From: Nautilus pompilius
Taxonomy: Eukaryota > Mollusca > Cephalopoda > Nautilida > Nautilidae
DNA: 64,000 nucleotides
NCBI GenBank assembly: GCA_018389105.1
Contig: JACATO010001201.1
Span: 1-64,000, forward strand
Reading direction: 5' to 3'
A program made the position numbers and the translations under genes. Positions within the stretch are counted from its first letter, which is position 1, and each line of letters opens with the position of its first letter. Shown piece after piece: positions 24,009 to 52,493 of this stretch. The notes under the pieces are model-generated. The model saw nothing but the letters and a program-made list of their open reading frames with translations, was not told the origin of the DNA and ran no database searches.

Positions 24009-27000
24009 CACACAGACAGACAGACAGACTCCATCATAACATTTTTGTAAAAACCTAAAAGAACTGTAATTCTTAACCTGGATAGACGCACAACAGTGTG
24101 CGCGATAATTGTGGCAGGACCCTTCAAGTCCGTACAGGTGGCGGATGTTGTAGACGTAACGTTTCTCATTGTGATGCCAATCATGGCTGCATCCGGCAGC
24201 TTCTGCACATTGTTGAGAGTATTCTCTCCTCCAAAAAATGAGAGCTTCATGGATGGGTAACCCAACTTCCTTCAAGAACAACGTGTACTGGACCTGAAGT
24301 TACAGATGGTATTAACCAAAAAAAAAGAAAGAAAAAAAAATCAATGTGAAGAGAAACCAGCCAATTTTTACATTAACTATGATGTATCCATGCCCCTTTG
24401 GAACAACTACATAGATCTCCTGAGTTTAGGAGTGCCCTACCATTTACTGAGGGAAATATAGTTTGCTTGTTGACAACAAGTTCCAGAAGAGCTGATATCT
24501 AAGAAAATGGTATTGAACAGTCCACACAAATGGATTTTCATCTAATATTTTGACAACCTAAAAATTCACTAATTTAAAACTGACTTTTAAGAGAAAGAGA
24601 GAGAGAGAGAGAAAAACTACTATGCAAAGAAAAAAAAAAATAAATTTTAAAAAGACAAAAATCTAAGGAGAATAGAAATGGCTGTTTTATGAGCCAGTAA
24701 ACCAACATTCAGAGAGACAAGCCTGGGTTCCAAGCAGCTAAACACAGAACAGCTGTTGAACCTGTTAGGGTGTGATTATTAACGTTTCTCAAAGGCATAA
24801 ATGAAAATTATACAAATTCTGCATGAAAATCTCCGGCCATTGACAAAAAACAGGCAGTTAAAACATGATTGATATATAGTTGGAAATGTTTCAAAAAGAA
24901 ATTCATCTTTTCTAGCTGATAGAAAAAGTATGGATGATGTTCTTCAGCTATTTATAGCCAGCACAGAGAGAATGTAAAATCTGTTAAGATAAATATCAGG
25001 TCGTTACAATGTTTTGTCGGTTTTTCTATTGTGTTAATTTGGAGTTCATTTTTTGCAAGCTTGTGAAGGTGTACATAGATAAGCTATATATCATTTTGTA
25101 GCGTATGCTTTAGCAAACATTATGCAAAATCTACCTTTCTAAAAATAATTAAATGGATATTTGTTTCAGGGTTCTGAGTGAAGTGTGGATAGAAAAGTGT
25201 TTCGTGCCATTTTACTTCACAAGTTCAAACCAAGCCTCAAAGCGAGTGAGGCAACTCCTAATGTGAAGCGAGCATGGGGAAGGGACAGCAAATGAGCTGA
25301 CAGTACAACAATGGTTTACAAGGTTTCGATCAGGAGATGAGAGCCTTGAAGATAAGGAATATAGCAGACGTCCTTCCAGCTGTGATGATGACCAGCTGAA
25401 AGCCTCAGTTGAAGCTGATCCAAGAAAAACAGTGCGAGGAATTGCTGGAGAGCTTGATGTAAGCACTGCAACTGTTTCACGGCATCTTGATGCAATTGGC
25501 CAAGTGAAACAGCTTGATGTGTGGGTGCCTCATGAGTTGAATGAACAACAAAATCTTCAATTGGAGATCTGCTCTTCGCTTGTCATCAGACACAAAATCA
25601 TCGTAGCTGAAAGGTACTTTCATGAATTAAATGTTGTTCATCAGAAACTCTCCCAACGACAGCCACCACTGTTGAATCGAAGAGGCCCAATCCTGCTCCA
25701 AGACTCTGCTCGTCCTAATGCTGCAAAAGTGATTCTTCAGAAACTGAACACGTTGGGGCACGAAGTTCTCCCTCACCTGGCCTATTCACCAGACCTTTCT
25801 CCCACAGACCACCTACACCTTTTAAAACACCTTGACAGCTTCCTCCATATGAAATCCTTCTCCAACCAAGAAGCAAGTGAAGCCGTCTTCCAACAGTTTA
25901 TTGACTCCAGAAATCCAGACTTTTTTCAAAATGGTATAAATGCACTTGTAACTTGTTGGCAGAAGTGTACTGATTGTAATGGAACTTACTTTGATTAATA
26001 AGCTTCACGTTCAGCAAAGAAATGAATGAAGTCTCATTGTGGCGGTCAAAAAACCAACAGAACTTTTGTAACAACCTAATATTTAGCTGGAGAAGTGTGT
26101 GTTAATATTTTTAAAAACTAGATTAAAGATGCAGACTTGTTGTTTTCTTTCAGGAAAGAATTTTTTAAATAAAACTTCACACAGCAATGACTTTCTATAT
26201 CTAAAGTAAAAAAAAATTGGTAAATACTCCCCCCTGGGAGATTAGACTTGTATAAGCCACAATGGTTTCTACCTTTTCTTGGTAACTACATTTTTGGTAG
26301 CTTTTGGCTTATTCCTTGAGAACTCTGTTGAATGTTAAATCGTGACAGGACAGCAGGGGAAAACCCAGGAAGGGGCTGGTGACATGTTCCCGGCAGCACT
26401 TAAAAGTACACAATGCACACTGACGTTAACTGGCCAATCAGAACTCTTGAGGTGGAAAGTTGTCATGGTTTATGTTCCAAACTCCACCCCCCCACCCCGA
26501 GGAAGAGAAATCTTTATCAATCATGGGTTTTTGAATTCACTTACAATTCTATGACTACTGGATACTGGGCCATACCAAAGGTTTGTGCGCATTTGGTTAT
26601 TTTCGTGCTGGCAGTGGTTACGAAGGGAGCAGGATATCAGAAAATCCAGGAAAAAAACACAATAGCGAGCTGGTAAGGAAGGCTAAGAAACCATGCCACA
26701 TAACTAATGCTAACTTATTTTAAAATGTTTGATTTTATAAATGCAAACGTAGAACATAGAGGTAAACACCAACAACTCTAACAATTTGTAAAAAATAATA
26801 ATTATTATTAAATTTAAGTTTTCTATTGTTTCATTTTCTTTCCCCGAGGAAAGAACTTTACTACGAAAAAAAATCAATTTCCGTTTTTTATATAACATTA
26901 AGTCGAGGGACCCTTTGTTGATTTGTTTCTAAACCTTTTCCACTCACCCTGGAGTGATGTCGGAGACGATGCTTTTTACGCAGCATTCTGTGGAGATGAG

Positions 27001-29032
27001 CCATGCATGGTGGAAAGTAGATGGCTTCTTGATCAATGGTTTCAGAAGATGGATTCATCCGCTGCCCAGCTTTCCTTTGTTCACATTCTGAGTTGGTGCA
27101 GCGGAGAAACGTTTTCTGGAAGAAGAAAACATGGGGATCCAATTTCCAAAATTTTTTTCATTAGTAGCAGAAATAAACCAATAGAACCTTCACTTATCAC
27201 AAATTAGAGCTAAATTTATGGATAATACAATAACGATGCATATAAGCAAGAATAACAATAGATATGCATTTTATACATGAAAGTCAAGTGCTACCTTTAA
27301 CTTAACTTACATTTACAGTACATCTTTTTAGTCTCCACTGGAGAGTGTAGTGTACTTTTTAAACCACATAAACCCATTCAACTGGTAAACCTAACTTACT
27401 TCGACTTTTCTAAGCAAACTGCAAATTCGTTCATCTTCTACAGCAAGTGACCAGATCGTTTTAGCTTTTTCCACCTGCAATTTCAAAAGGTAACTGAACA
27501 AAGAGGTCACCAAATCTCGAAGCTTGTTGAAAGTAACCAAGGCCTGCCCCTGCTGCAGTATGACTTTACGTTTGGCGACCAGGCCAAGAACAAACTGGAA
27601 CGGGACCTCAAAAAAACCGGACTGGCAGCCTTGGAAGTACTTGTCCACAGCCACACTCCAAGATGGCCCCACCTCTCCGAGTTGACTCAGGGTGTAAAGC
27701 ACACCCTCACAGGTCAGCAGGTCTGGTGGTTTCATGGTCAGATGCTGACTGGCCTTTCGGATTGATCTCATCAGGCGGTGAACTTCCTGCTGGCGCATGC
27801 ATGAAAAACGGAAGTCAAACAGAGTTTTCTCTGCCTCGTGGAAGGACTGGGCCACTCTGTGGTCTTTGCTGCATGCCACTCTGAAATGGAAATGTTGTTG
27901 TTTAATCACTGTTCACATCTCAGGTGCAACAGTGCTCACTGCTCAGTCCAATTTGCCCCCCCCCCCACACACACACACCTTTTAAAGAACATTTCTACTA
28001 AGCAACAAAGAAAATCACAAATAAAAGTTTGCACATCACAACTAAGCAACAAGATAATGGATTTTCTTCTGAAACTTCATCTATCAGTCAATCTATATTG
28101 AAACAGGCATTGCATCTTTAAATATTAATCTCTTTCCTTCTAAATTCTAATTCAAAAATGGCATCTAAACTAAACCAAACACTGCATCTTTAAAGATAAT
28201 TTTTCTTTTTAAAATGTTTCCTGTTACTGGTAAACAGATGGACATTAACTGTGCTATGTAGAAATAGCATAGTAATCAAAGTGATTCCTGATAATTTGAA
28301 TGCGTGCCAATAGCACCCACAACCTAGTGAATGAAGCAGCGTGCAGAATTTCTTGGCCAGATGCAGTTGGATCAATCATTGATTTCCTTCACTTATTCTG
28401 CACACACACACACACACAGTTCCTTTTAAACAACTCAATCCTACTTCAAATTTCCACTTTTTTAAAATTGCTTTCTTTTATTAAAAACACAAATAAATAA
28501 AACCATAACACTGGTGGTAATATCTCTAAAAATATGGTTAACTTTACTGCAAGATTGGGATCAGAAATCTTCTGAAGTAATGGAATTTCAAGACTGAACT
28601 AATGGCACCAGATATGCCAGAATGTACCGTGCAGGCCAGTTTTCGCATCCAGGTGTTGCCATATCTCTCTCTGGCTCATAAGCCAGTACTTCCTCAACCT
28701 ATATACCAAGTCAGCCATGGAGATGAGATTTACCAGGATTTTCTCAAAATTAATGATATAGGAAAAGTTCATACAAGAAACCCCCCCCCCCCCCGACCAA
28801 AGTGTGATGACTTTACCGCAGGAAAAAGTGGGATATCTTGTCAGCCTTCGTTCCCTCAATCAAGCAGCTGGATCTAGCAACAATATTGACATCATTAACA
28901 AGATCTTGAAGCTTCACATAGTTGTCTCCAGCCTCCAAACACCTTGATGAGAAAGTCCAGCCGAGCGGCAGCAAAGGTCTCCAGCTTTTGCAGCGAGATG
29001 CTACCAGATGGAGGGCAGAAGTAAAATGACAT
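20967..29032 (-). CDS. PRIM2: DNA primase large subunit (PRIM2), five coding exons
   Basis: The large subunit of DNA primase works with PRIM1 and DNA polymerase alpha in the nucleus to make RNA primers for replication. Coding exons, in minus-strand order: 29032-28817, 27880-27400, 27115-26948, 24293-24078, 21926-20967, all with GT-AG borders and matching phases. Family landmarks in order: an FYFCPPSG segment, KADKISHFFLR, EKTLFDFRF, the FPPCM first cluster cysteine, VQYTLFLKEVGL, KRYVYNIRHLYG, the AHCCASI second cysteine, GGCPFVH third, and EACSCYL fourth. The 4Fe-4S ligands are therefore kept. Predicted length is about 680 residues against 509 in human, the excess being a C-terminal tail. 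Two oddities: a one-base frameshift at about 28942, and no recognised exon for the usual first ~30 residues. The conserved HPNQ-type motif near the C-terminus is not seen. Confidence 0.9.
22415..22745. mobile_element. MITE-like repeat with Tc1-type ends
   Basis: Left end CCAAACATTTTGCATTCCAC followed by TAGAA and right end TTCTAGGATGATGCAAAATT are imperfect inverted repeats. A related right half lies at 54595-54745. No open frame. The inner sequence is AT-rich. Confidence 0.6.
23060..23945 (+). mobile_element. Decayed Tc1-like transposase
   Basis: Broken frames on the plus strand. The best preserved part (about 23730-23935) reads in pieces as SPDMNII, GYMATEKIKRQPNIFDKLQE and a terminal KGGHT, the C-terminal third of Tc1-type transposases (DDE group). 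FTDES-like and FQQD-like pieces precede it. There are several stops and frameshifts, so it is inactive. Confidence 0.7.
23969..24028. repeat. CA/GA/CAGA microsatellite
   Basis: (CA)n, then (GA)n, then CAGA units, adjacent to the donor end of PRIM2 exon D. Confidence 0.9.
24078..24293 (-). CDS. PRIM2: PRIM2 exon D (primer/template-binding core, second Fe-S cysteine)
   Basis: 216 nt, 72 codons, acceptor ACTTCAG, donor CAG|GTTAAG. Reads VQYTLFLKEVGLPIHEALIF, W, then KRYVYNIRHLYGLEG and CHNYRAHCCASIQ. Human PRIM2 has [20 protein letters not shown] and YSYNIRHSFGKEG at the same places. The second cluster cysteine lies in AHCC. An insert QQCAEAAGCSHDWHH sits where human has FIKGKMDPDKF. Confidence 0.94.
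24996..26079 (+). mobile_element. Mariner element with both ends, transposase broken
   Basis: Left end TCAGGTCGTTACAATGTTTT and right end (reverse strand) TTAGGTTGTTACAAAAGTTC are inverted repeats flanked by TA. Length 1084 bp, about 0.2 kb short of a full mariner. The N-terminal part (about 25190-25440, with a stop) has the helix-turn-helix region. The frame 25432-25998 starts MRGIAGELDVSTATVSRHLD and continues with ILLQDSARPNAAK and LAYSPDLSPTDHL-L, SETMAR/mariner landmarks. The segment with the first catalytic Asp between WVPHEL and VAERY is deleted. It lies in the PRIM2 intron between exons C and D. Confidence 0.9.
26948..27115 (-). CDS. PRIM2: PRIM2 exon C (first Fe-S cysteine)
   Basis: 168 nt, 56 codons, acceptor TTCTTCCAG, donor AGG|GTGAGT. 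Contains YFPPCMAHLHRMLRKKHRLR, matching human [20 protein letters not shown], with the first of four cluster cysteines. Confidence 0.93.
27400..27880 (-). CDS. PRIM2: PRIM2 exon B (helical N-terminal domain)
   Basis: 481 nt, acceptor TTTCAG, donor GAA|GTAAGT. It completes the split Arg codon of exon A and reads VACSKDHRVAQSFHEAEKTL, then FDFRF, a long helical stretch and SGFFEVPFQFVLGLVAKRKV, matching the primase large-subunit interdomain region of human PRIM2 (residues about 110-260). Phase 0 at its end. Confidence 0.92.
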
Positions 29033-29070
29033 GGCTGATGCCTCCACACCATCCAAATCACATTGTTAAC
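28817..29070 (-). CDS. PRIM2: PRIM2 exon A (N-terminal segment, frameshifted)
   Basis: Acceptor-like CCTTGTAG precedes 29070 and donor CG|GTAAAG follows 28817. The homologous frame starts at ATG 29032 (context CAGCCATGT) and reads FYFCPPSGSISLQKLET up to LDFLIK at 28943. After one extra base at 28942 the homology resumes in the next frame as CLEAGDNYVKLQDLV, ending KADKISHFFLR. The second frame is open over the whole exon (84 codons), but its first half does not resemble primase. An in-frame TAA lies at 29068-29066 in the first frame, so either ATG 29032 is the start or another acceptor is used. Confidence 0.82.
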
Positions 29071-29913
29071 CTACAAGGTAGTGACATCAAAGAATTAACA
29101 ATGTCAGACAGAGAAAGAGACAGAAATAAGTTTGTCACATGATAAAACTGAGAATTCTAATTCTAATAGGCCTAGCTATAAGCAACAGGAGACAAGAAGC
29201 CCTCATTTACATAAAGACCACAGGAAACTAAAATACTTATCGATTTATTTATAAACCGATTTATACTATTATTATCAACCAGTTAAAAGATTTTTTTCAA
29301 AGTTTAATGCAAAAAAAAAAAAAGAAGTAAAACTAATCATGTGAGTAACAGGAAAAGAATTATAATCATTAGTATATAAGAGACACTAGGTGGAAAATGT
29401 AGTTTCAGAAAATAATTTAGGGGGTAACTCTTAATGAAAATCTCAAATGTGAAAGTCAATGCATTTCAGCTGCAAACTAAGCAAAAAAATATATTAGGAG
29501 TAACTAACTAAAGTATCAAACAGAAGTAAATAAGTTTTGACTTTCCTGCATGAATTCTTGGTTCACCCACATCTTGAATAAGCTGTTCAGGTATGGAATA
29601 TGGAATCCTTATTTGAAAACAAATATATATATATATGTTGTGTGTGTGTTGTGTGTGAGAGAGAGAGAGAGAGAGATTTAACAGATACTAAGTAAAAATA
29701 TTAGAATTACTTAGTTCAAATTTTACATGTTTAAGAGCAGACCTGAATGAAGGTTACAAAATAACTTGGTGGGGGAGGTCCAGCTCTCTACAGTTATTAA
29801 AACTAAGGGTCATGATTACAAATTAACCAAGGTCTCAGGACAGTTTGAAATTCAAAAATATATTTTCTAACAGAATTGTTAATGTGTGAAGAAATTACTG
29901 GAAAACATGGTTA

Positions 29914-31250
29914 CAGGGTTCCCTTGCCTACCACAGGGGTTATGTTCTTGAAAACCGCAGTTAGCAAATGCAAGGCCTTATGGGAAATAGGGGATTAGGA
30001 GCAATGCTTTCCCTAAACCCTTAACTAAGTTGCCTGTTTGTTCACTACTGTGGTGCAGTGACATCTTGGGTGGTGGATATGGCTGGAGCATCAGTGGTGA
30101 CTTTCTTAAAAAAGCTCAAGATGGAAGCTGGCTCTTTTTCTTCTGCAGATCCCTCTGTAGCTCCCTGTATGGTCTCTAATTCTCTAACCCTTGTTTAAAG
30201 GTGTTAAAGGTGAGGCTATGCTTCATGATTACATCAATCTCCACGGAGGTCAGAGAAATCGGTAGTAAACAGCATTCTATGGTTAAGGTAGGCTAGAGTC
30301 ATCTTTGGCAAGTGGTACAGGAGCACTGGCTTGAAGCAATCCCCCTATGATGTTGCCACAAAGGAGAAGGGTCAGTTGGTCCTTTGCTGCCTCGAATCCC
30401 AGAGCAGACTTCTGCTTTGAGATGAAAAGTTATTAGGCATGCGCTTCCAACAATTTCAGTCTCGTTGACAATGAAACCTTTTCTTCAATCAACTTCTTCA
30501 GATAGTCTGGGTACACTGCAGTGCCCTCATGATCTGCTGAGGCAGATTCCCACCCATAATTCTGATATTACGCAGGCTGTACCGCTTCTTAAAGTTATCA
30601 AACCAGCCCTTACTGTCTTGAATTTTAATGTCTTCAATGCTTCCCTCGCCAAAGTTTCTACAAGTTGCGTGTAGATACACTTGGCCTTCTCGTGTATCAC
30701 TTGGCTACTTAGAAGCACTTTTTTCTTGGCCTAAACTTCCATCCATTTTTTCTGTGTTAGGTAGGGTCACATGGCATAAAGACAACTCTAGCATTTCTTT
30801 ATTTCCATCCAGCAATACTCTAGCCCTTAACAAAGCTTAACTTTCTTTATTGGCCTAATGGTGGGCTCGTTAACTCTGATAACTCTTCCAACAGAAGCTG
30901 CTCTCTCACCACAAGCAAGTCAACCACCCTCTTCTAATTTTGTTTCTGAAGACATTACATTCCTTGACCTTTTTTGCACTTTTTCCACCTTTACCACTAA
31001 GTGCACAGTTAGGGGCCAAGTTCAAAGGAAAAATTATCGCTAATAAACAATAAATAAAGGTGAAAAAAAATGTGGAATAATACGGAACCACATGCCAGAG
31101 ATTGCATGGTGAGATGATCAGCAGTGATGGGAATGCTGCATGGATGAGCATGTGTATGGTATTCTGCACCATACTATACCGTTGCTGCTAAAATGGTATA
31201 CAGAAGGGAAACTGTGGATACACATATTCCGCAGTGGGTAAAACATGGTT
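29914..31250 (-). mobile_element. Decayed Tigger/pogo-type DNA transposon
   Basis: Starts after TA with CAGGGTTCCCTTGCCTACCA, a Tigger-like terminus. On the minus strand a piece at 30500-30680 reads GWFDNFKKRYSLRNIRIMGG, the conserved W-F-x-F-K-R stretch between the CENPB-type DNA-binding and DDE domains of Tigger transposases. Other frames are broken. The far end near 31200-31250 is diverged and its terminus is not certain. Confidence 0.72.
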
Positions 31251-31734
31251 GGAGCAGAACGATTAAATAAAGAACCATGTTAACGACCAACCTCTCTCTC
31301 ATGATGGCTTCCTGACCCTCGTAACTACTAAACTAACCCAAATACCACTTATTCCATTCATTATCAACCGTTTTGCTGATTCTGTTGTTGTTGTTGTTGT
31401 TCGTAGCATCAAGCCATGATGAAACCTTTGAAGGGCAATTTACAGGAATGAGCAACTCCGAAAATCACCGACTCTCTACACACCACTGAAAACCTGCAAT
31501 CATCTTATCAGTTTCCACATACCCAGGTAAATCCGATATTCATCATGGTCTAAGCATCTTGAAAGCCGGAAGCATTAATTAGAGAACCCATGATGAAACT
31601 TTTGAAGAAGAGGAATGAGAATTACATGTAGTCCTCAGATTAGCTGTATCTACTAACTGCAGAAAGGGTTCCTGGGGGAACCTGAAGCCATAGCATCTAT
31701 ATGTATCTCTAGTTTTATTTAGTTTCTTTTATTA

Positions 31735-31885
31735 CTGTTATTATTATTATTATTACTGTTATTATCATTATTATTACTGCTATTATCATTATTATTATTA
31801 TTATTACTGATTATCATTATTATTACTGTTATTATCATTATTTACTGTTATTATTATCATCATTATTATTATTATTATTGATTAC
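31735..31885. repeat. (ATT)n/(ATC)n microsatellite
   Basis: Mixed TTA, ATC and CTG-interrupted triplet repeat of about 150 bp. Confidence 0.9.
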
Positions 31886-32634
31886 AAATAATCGATTGTT
31901 TTTTTTTTTGTTTTTTTTTTTTTTTTGTTTTAAGAAAAATGGTAACTGTCACAAACGTATCCCAAAGCAACATAACTGGGTATCTATTAACCCCTGCATT
32001 ATCAACAGACTGGCTTAACTGGAACAATGCGATGATGATGTAGATCAGAGGTATCTCATCTCCAGCAATTCTAGCACGTGTTCAAATAAAGCCCCGGCCG
32101 AAATTACTATCGGCGTAATTGTGGACGGACGGGTTTCATTTGAACGAACCCCCCCCAACAGGCAGATTGCAGTTACATCCTTCTTCCTGTCTTAGGCCGA
32201 GGTCATAAAATCCCTGTTTAGTTTATAATAAGACTAAAATTAATAACCGGCTACAGAAATTATCCTTTTTTGGGGGAGGGGGGGGGGTTAATATAAATAC
32301 CGAGACACGTTCAGGTTAGACGGCACTTACTTAATCCCCCGCCAGTCGGCGGATTTCCAAGGGGCGACTACTCCTGCCCCCCCCCCCCCGCAATTAGCGT
32401 CAGAAATAAGAATAATGATCTAATCTAGAATAAAAGGTGTGTGTGGTGGGGGGGAGGAGGAAGGAAAGAAGGGACGAAGAACAAAGACTTTCTTTTATAG
32501 GTAAAAAAAAAAAAAATTGTGCATCTGAACATTTTAAAACTCTCTCTCTCTCTCTCTCCTTTTCCATTCGTTAACCATCGGTAACTTTCGGGAATCGGGA
32601 ACGAGGTTATGTAAGGCATCGATAAACTAAATCA

Positions 32635-32642
32635 TTTCCCGC
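32635..32642. promoter_or_regulatory. E2F site TTTCCCGC
   Basis: Exact match to the TTTSSCGC consensus in the CpG-rich region upstream of PRIM2. Confidence 0.4.
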
Positions 32643-32816
32643 TACTAAAAAAGATTTTACACCTTATTCCTAATTAAATAATAGCACTAATATTATTAAT
32701 ATTAGCGTTTTAGTTTAATTAACTATGCTATGTGGGAAAATATTTAAAGTCTCTATTGTTGTTGTTGTTTTTTTTTCGAAGGGAACCGATTTGCAGTTGC
32801 ACCGTTTATTTAAAAT

Positions 32817-32863
32817 ATGGCGGCCCGGTCAGGCGGTAGAAGCTCTTCTTACTACTACTAATT
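32817..32863 (+). other. GTPBP8: Candidate non-coding first exon end for GTPBP8
   Basis: ATGGCGGCC in YY1 context at 32817 opens 14 codons to TAA, then a strong donor GTAAGTAT follows at 32864. The first coding GTPBP8 exon has an acceptor (TTGTTTCAG, exon from 35795) before its ATG, so an upstream non-coding exon is expected. This one fits in position and strand. Its start is unknown. Confidence 0.32.
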
Positions 32864-33659
32864 GTAAGTATCGATTTTAAACAGACTCGAATAATTCCCA
32901 AGAAGCTTATGTGCATGTGTTTATGGGCAGAGAGCGAGAGAGCTGTCGGTGCTGCGGGCGAAATGTGTGCTGATTTCGTCCTTTGTTCTAGAGACCTAAT
33001 AACCCGGGTCCGGTTACCGTCCCCAGACCTCCTGTTGTTGGTGGGATTGACGGTTCGGGAGAGAAGGCTTCGAGTTCGAATGGCAGATGGAGTTCGGTGT
33101 CTCCAGCACATGGAAGCCGGGCGTAGCTGCCCCGTTTCTTTTTAGACTTAGAACGGGACCGACAGCGCTGCCGAGGGCGGCAGACGCGCACCTGCCGGTT
33201 GGGATGCTGAATAGTGCCACCAAGCGAGAAAACGAGGGGGGGGGGGGGGTCGTTGTTTCACTACGCAAGTCGCGGATTAGACCGTAAGTATTTGGAATAC
33301 GATAACGATAACATGAACCGGCTAATCTAAAGCTAAACGTCGAAACGGCGTCTTTGGAACAATGACATTAAATGTCGCTCTCAGAAGAAGCGGAAGCAGG
33401 TCGAGTCCCTCCCCACCCCCCTCTCCCCCAAACACAAAACTTTGCCATACCTGAACTCTTGGAGATCCCATTTTTGTTTTTGCTGAGGTGTTGCAGTATA
33501 TGAAGGGGTATTCTCCACACAAAAAACCGGGACCAACGGTTTTGCTGGGTGGCGTGGGCTAAAAGGTCAAAGGACACCATTAATTACCTCTTTTGTAATT
33601 TCTATTTTGAAGTGATTTTACTTATGCGATTGGAAAGATCTTGCTTTTATGAGCAGTTT

Positions 33660-35170
33660 GATACCAAGATCATCCAAATCGGACCAGTACAGCCTGAGAT
33701 ATAGCCTCTGAATGATTGTGGGTCAGCTGGGGAAGTCCAAATTTGGTGGGGGGAGGCATAAAATTGGCCACAGTGGGCCCCAAGTTCTGAAAATTGGTAC
33801 ATAATGTTTCATTATAGAAACAAACACTTGCACAGAAAATGAGTGAAATCTGAGGTGGTGTGTCAAAAATTTGCTGAAAAGTGTACATTTGATGTGGAAT
33901 ACCCCATAGTACTTTCCATAATTTTACATATTATACTTGTCAGGGTCACTGGTCTGTAATTATTAGTATCTTTCCTATCTCCCTTGAATATTGGTGAAAC
34001 ATTTACTCTATTCCAAAGACTGGGAAAAACACCTGTATGTAATCACATACTGAATAAACTAGCCTGTGGCTCTGCAATGAGCATAGCTGGGTTTTTTAGA
34101 GTCAGGACTGGTCATTTTGTATTTAAAGTTTCTTCAACTTTTCCTTAAACCTGGTCTTTGTAAAATTTTATCTTGGTCAACTTTGTAAAATTTTTTTCGG
34201 CACTTTTATAGTATTGGTAGATTGGACATAATCTCATCTGTGAAAAAAATGTTTGACGAACCTATCCAACACATTTGCCTTTTCATTGTCTTTAATTGTA
34301 AGTTCTCCATCTTACACCAGCTATGATTCATCTGATTTCTCTTTTTTTTTTTTTTGTCAGACTCTCCACATAACTTCAAAAAAAAATTTAGGATTCTCAC
34401 TAAACTTGCTTACAATTCTGTCCAGAAATTCTGTTTTAGTCTTCCTCACATCCTTTACTTTGTGCCATTTTATATATTTCCTTAAATCCTACTGGAATCC
34501 TTTGGATCTGAATCTTTTCCATGCTTAATTTTATTGATCAGCACTCTTCTTACAAGCTTTGGCCCACCAAGGGGGTTTCACATCTTTTGTACCTGTTTTC
34601 TTCATTGGTATACAGTTTCTCATATTCTTTATTTTGGCGCCGAATACACCCCACATGCCCTCCACATCTTGATTATTTGTTCTTGGTTCTTTCTGCCAAT
34701 TGACTTTCCCTAGCTTATCCCGCAGTTCTGCACAGTTTCATTTATGAATGATATATGTCATCCTTCTGGTCCTTTATTTTTCTTTTTATCATTTTACAGT
34801 AATAGATCCTCATGTTTAAATGATTGCCTTGTTCTAGTGGTGGTTGATAGTCTATTTCATTTGCTGCTGATTCCTTGTTAAAAACTAAATCTAACATGTC
34901 TGGGATGTTGCCTGCCTTAAATTTAGTAGCTTCTGATACATTAGGTCCAGTATCATGTTGCTAAAAACCTGTTCATAGTCATCATTTTCAATCCTGTAAT
35001 CCTTAATACTTTGCATTTACTATTTTCCCATTACAGCTCCCCGCGGTTGAAGTCTCTTACAATTATGACTTCATCACCATGTGTCTGCAAGTCTTGTTCG
35101 TAACATCACCTAACATTTCATCATTTGAGCTGTCACTAGAAAGGCTCCACTAAATAGTACCTACAGTGAT
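33660..35170 (-). mobile_element. Decayed LINE (CR1/L2-like), antisense
   Basis: On the minus strand, broken frames between about 35080 and 34200 resemble the endonuclease end and the linker to reverse transcriptase of CR1/L2-type LINEs. One piece near 34400-34206 reads LNFFLKLCGESDKKK, KMENLQLKTMKRQ and a terminal FFTDE, as in the PKSFYKYVRSK / NGELxxDxxKA / FFTDE segment of these elements. The 33660-33900 end has no recognisable protein and may be its 3' part or a separate repeat. Confidence 0.55.
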
Positions 35171-35794
35171 CGGTCTATCCTTAGTGGCAACTTTTAGCTT
35201 TAAGCTTTCACTAAATTTGTATTTTTTTCAAATTGTCAGTCTCTGTGTTGCCTTTATGTTATCCCTTACTCTCATTATCCTCCTTTACACACACTTACCT
35301 AAATACTACTTTAAAACTTCAACTATTTTAAGAAAAGGATACATTTGGAAAAAAAAAAAAAATCAGTTAATGTAAATTTGATGAATTTAGGGATAATACA
35401 AATTATCAGTTTGTAATCATGTGCAAACTAAATTTTAGATTATTTTTAAAAAAAAATGTTGCCAATATGAATGGGTAAATTTGAAAGTGGTTAGTAATTC
35501 AATATAAATCCCCATTTCCATTGGTCTCTTTAGAAAGCATAAATAGCATACATGCTAAACTCTGCCCGTTACTTGCAAACAGTAAATGCAGATTCCCCAA
35601 TCTTCTGTCTTAGTTGTAGGATACTGGGAACCCTGGAGAGAGAGGGAGATGGAGAAATTATTCTGTTGCAGTGCAAAACAAATAGCAGCTTTTCTCCCCG
35701 TAGATAACAATTTTTGTATTTCTTAAAATGATGGCATTTTTTTTTTTTTTTTTGGTCTGTGATTAGAAGAACTGACAATCTTTAATTGTTTCAG

Positions 35795-52493
<16,699 letters not shown>

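Larger units (their letters stand above)
21927..24077 (-). other. PRIM2 intron between exons D and E
   Basis: 2.15-kb intron with TATA/CA microsatellites near 22375-22412, a MITE-like repeat at 22415-22745, a decayed Tc1-like transposase at about 23060-23945 and GA/CA runs at 23969-24028. Confidence 0.8.
29071..32600. other. PRIM2 upstream region / first intron
   Basis: No exon encoding the missing PRIM2 N-terminus is recognised. Holds GA/GT microsatellite at 29640-29676, a Tigger-like element at 29914-31250 and an ATT/ATC microsatellite at 31735-31885. CpG-poor up to about 32.08 kb. Confidence 0.6.
32080..33600. promoter_or_regulatory. CpG-rich stretch between PRIM2 and GTPBP8, candidate bidirectional promoter
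   Basis: CpG is frequent here while both neighbouring gene bodies are CpG-poor. TTTCCCGC (E2F consensus) lies at 32635-32642 and AATATGGCGGCC (YY1-like) at 32814-32825. Animal primase genes are known E2F targets. PRIM2 reads away to the left and GTPBP8 to the right, so a shared head-to-head promoter fits. Transcription starts are not proven. Confidence 0.5.

Noticed and set aside
28897-28943. Tiny intron in PRIM2 exon A to explain the frame change (GTGTTTGGAGG..AG)
   Set aside because: Would be only about 40 nt with a poor acceptor, and would remove CLEAGDNYVK, which itself aligns with primase.
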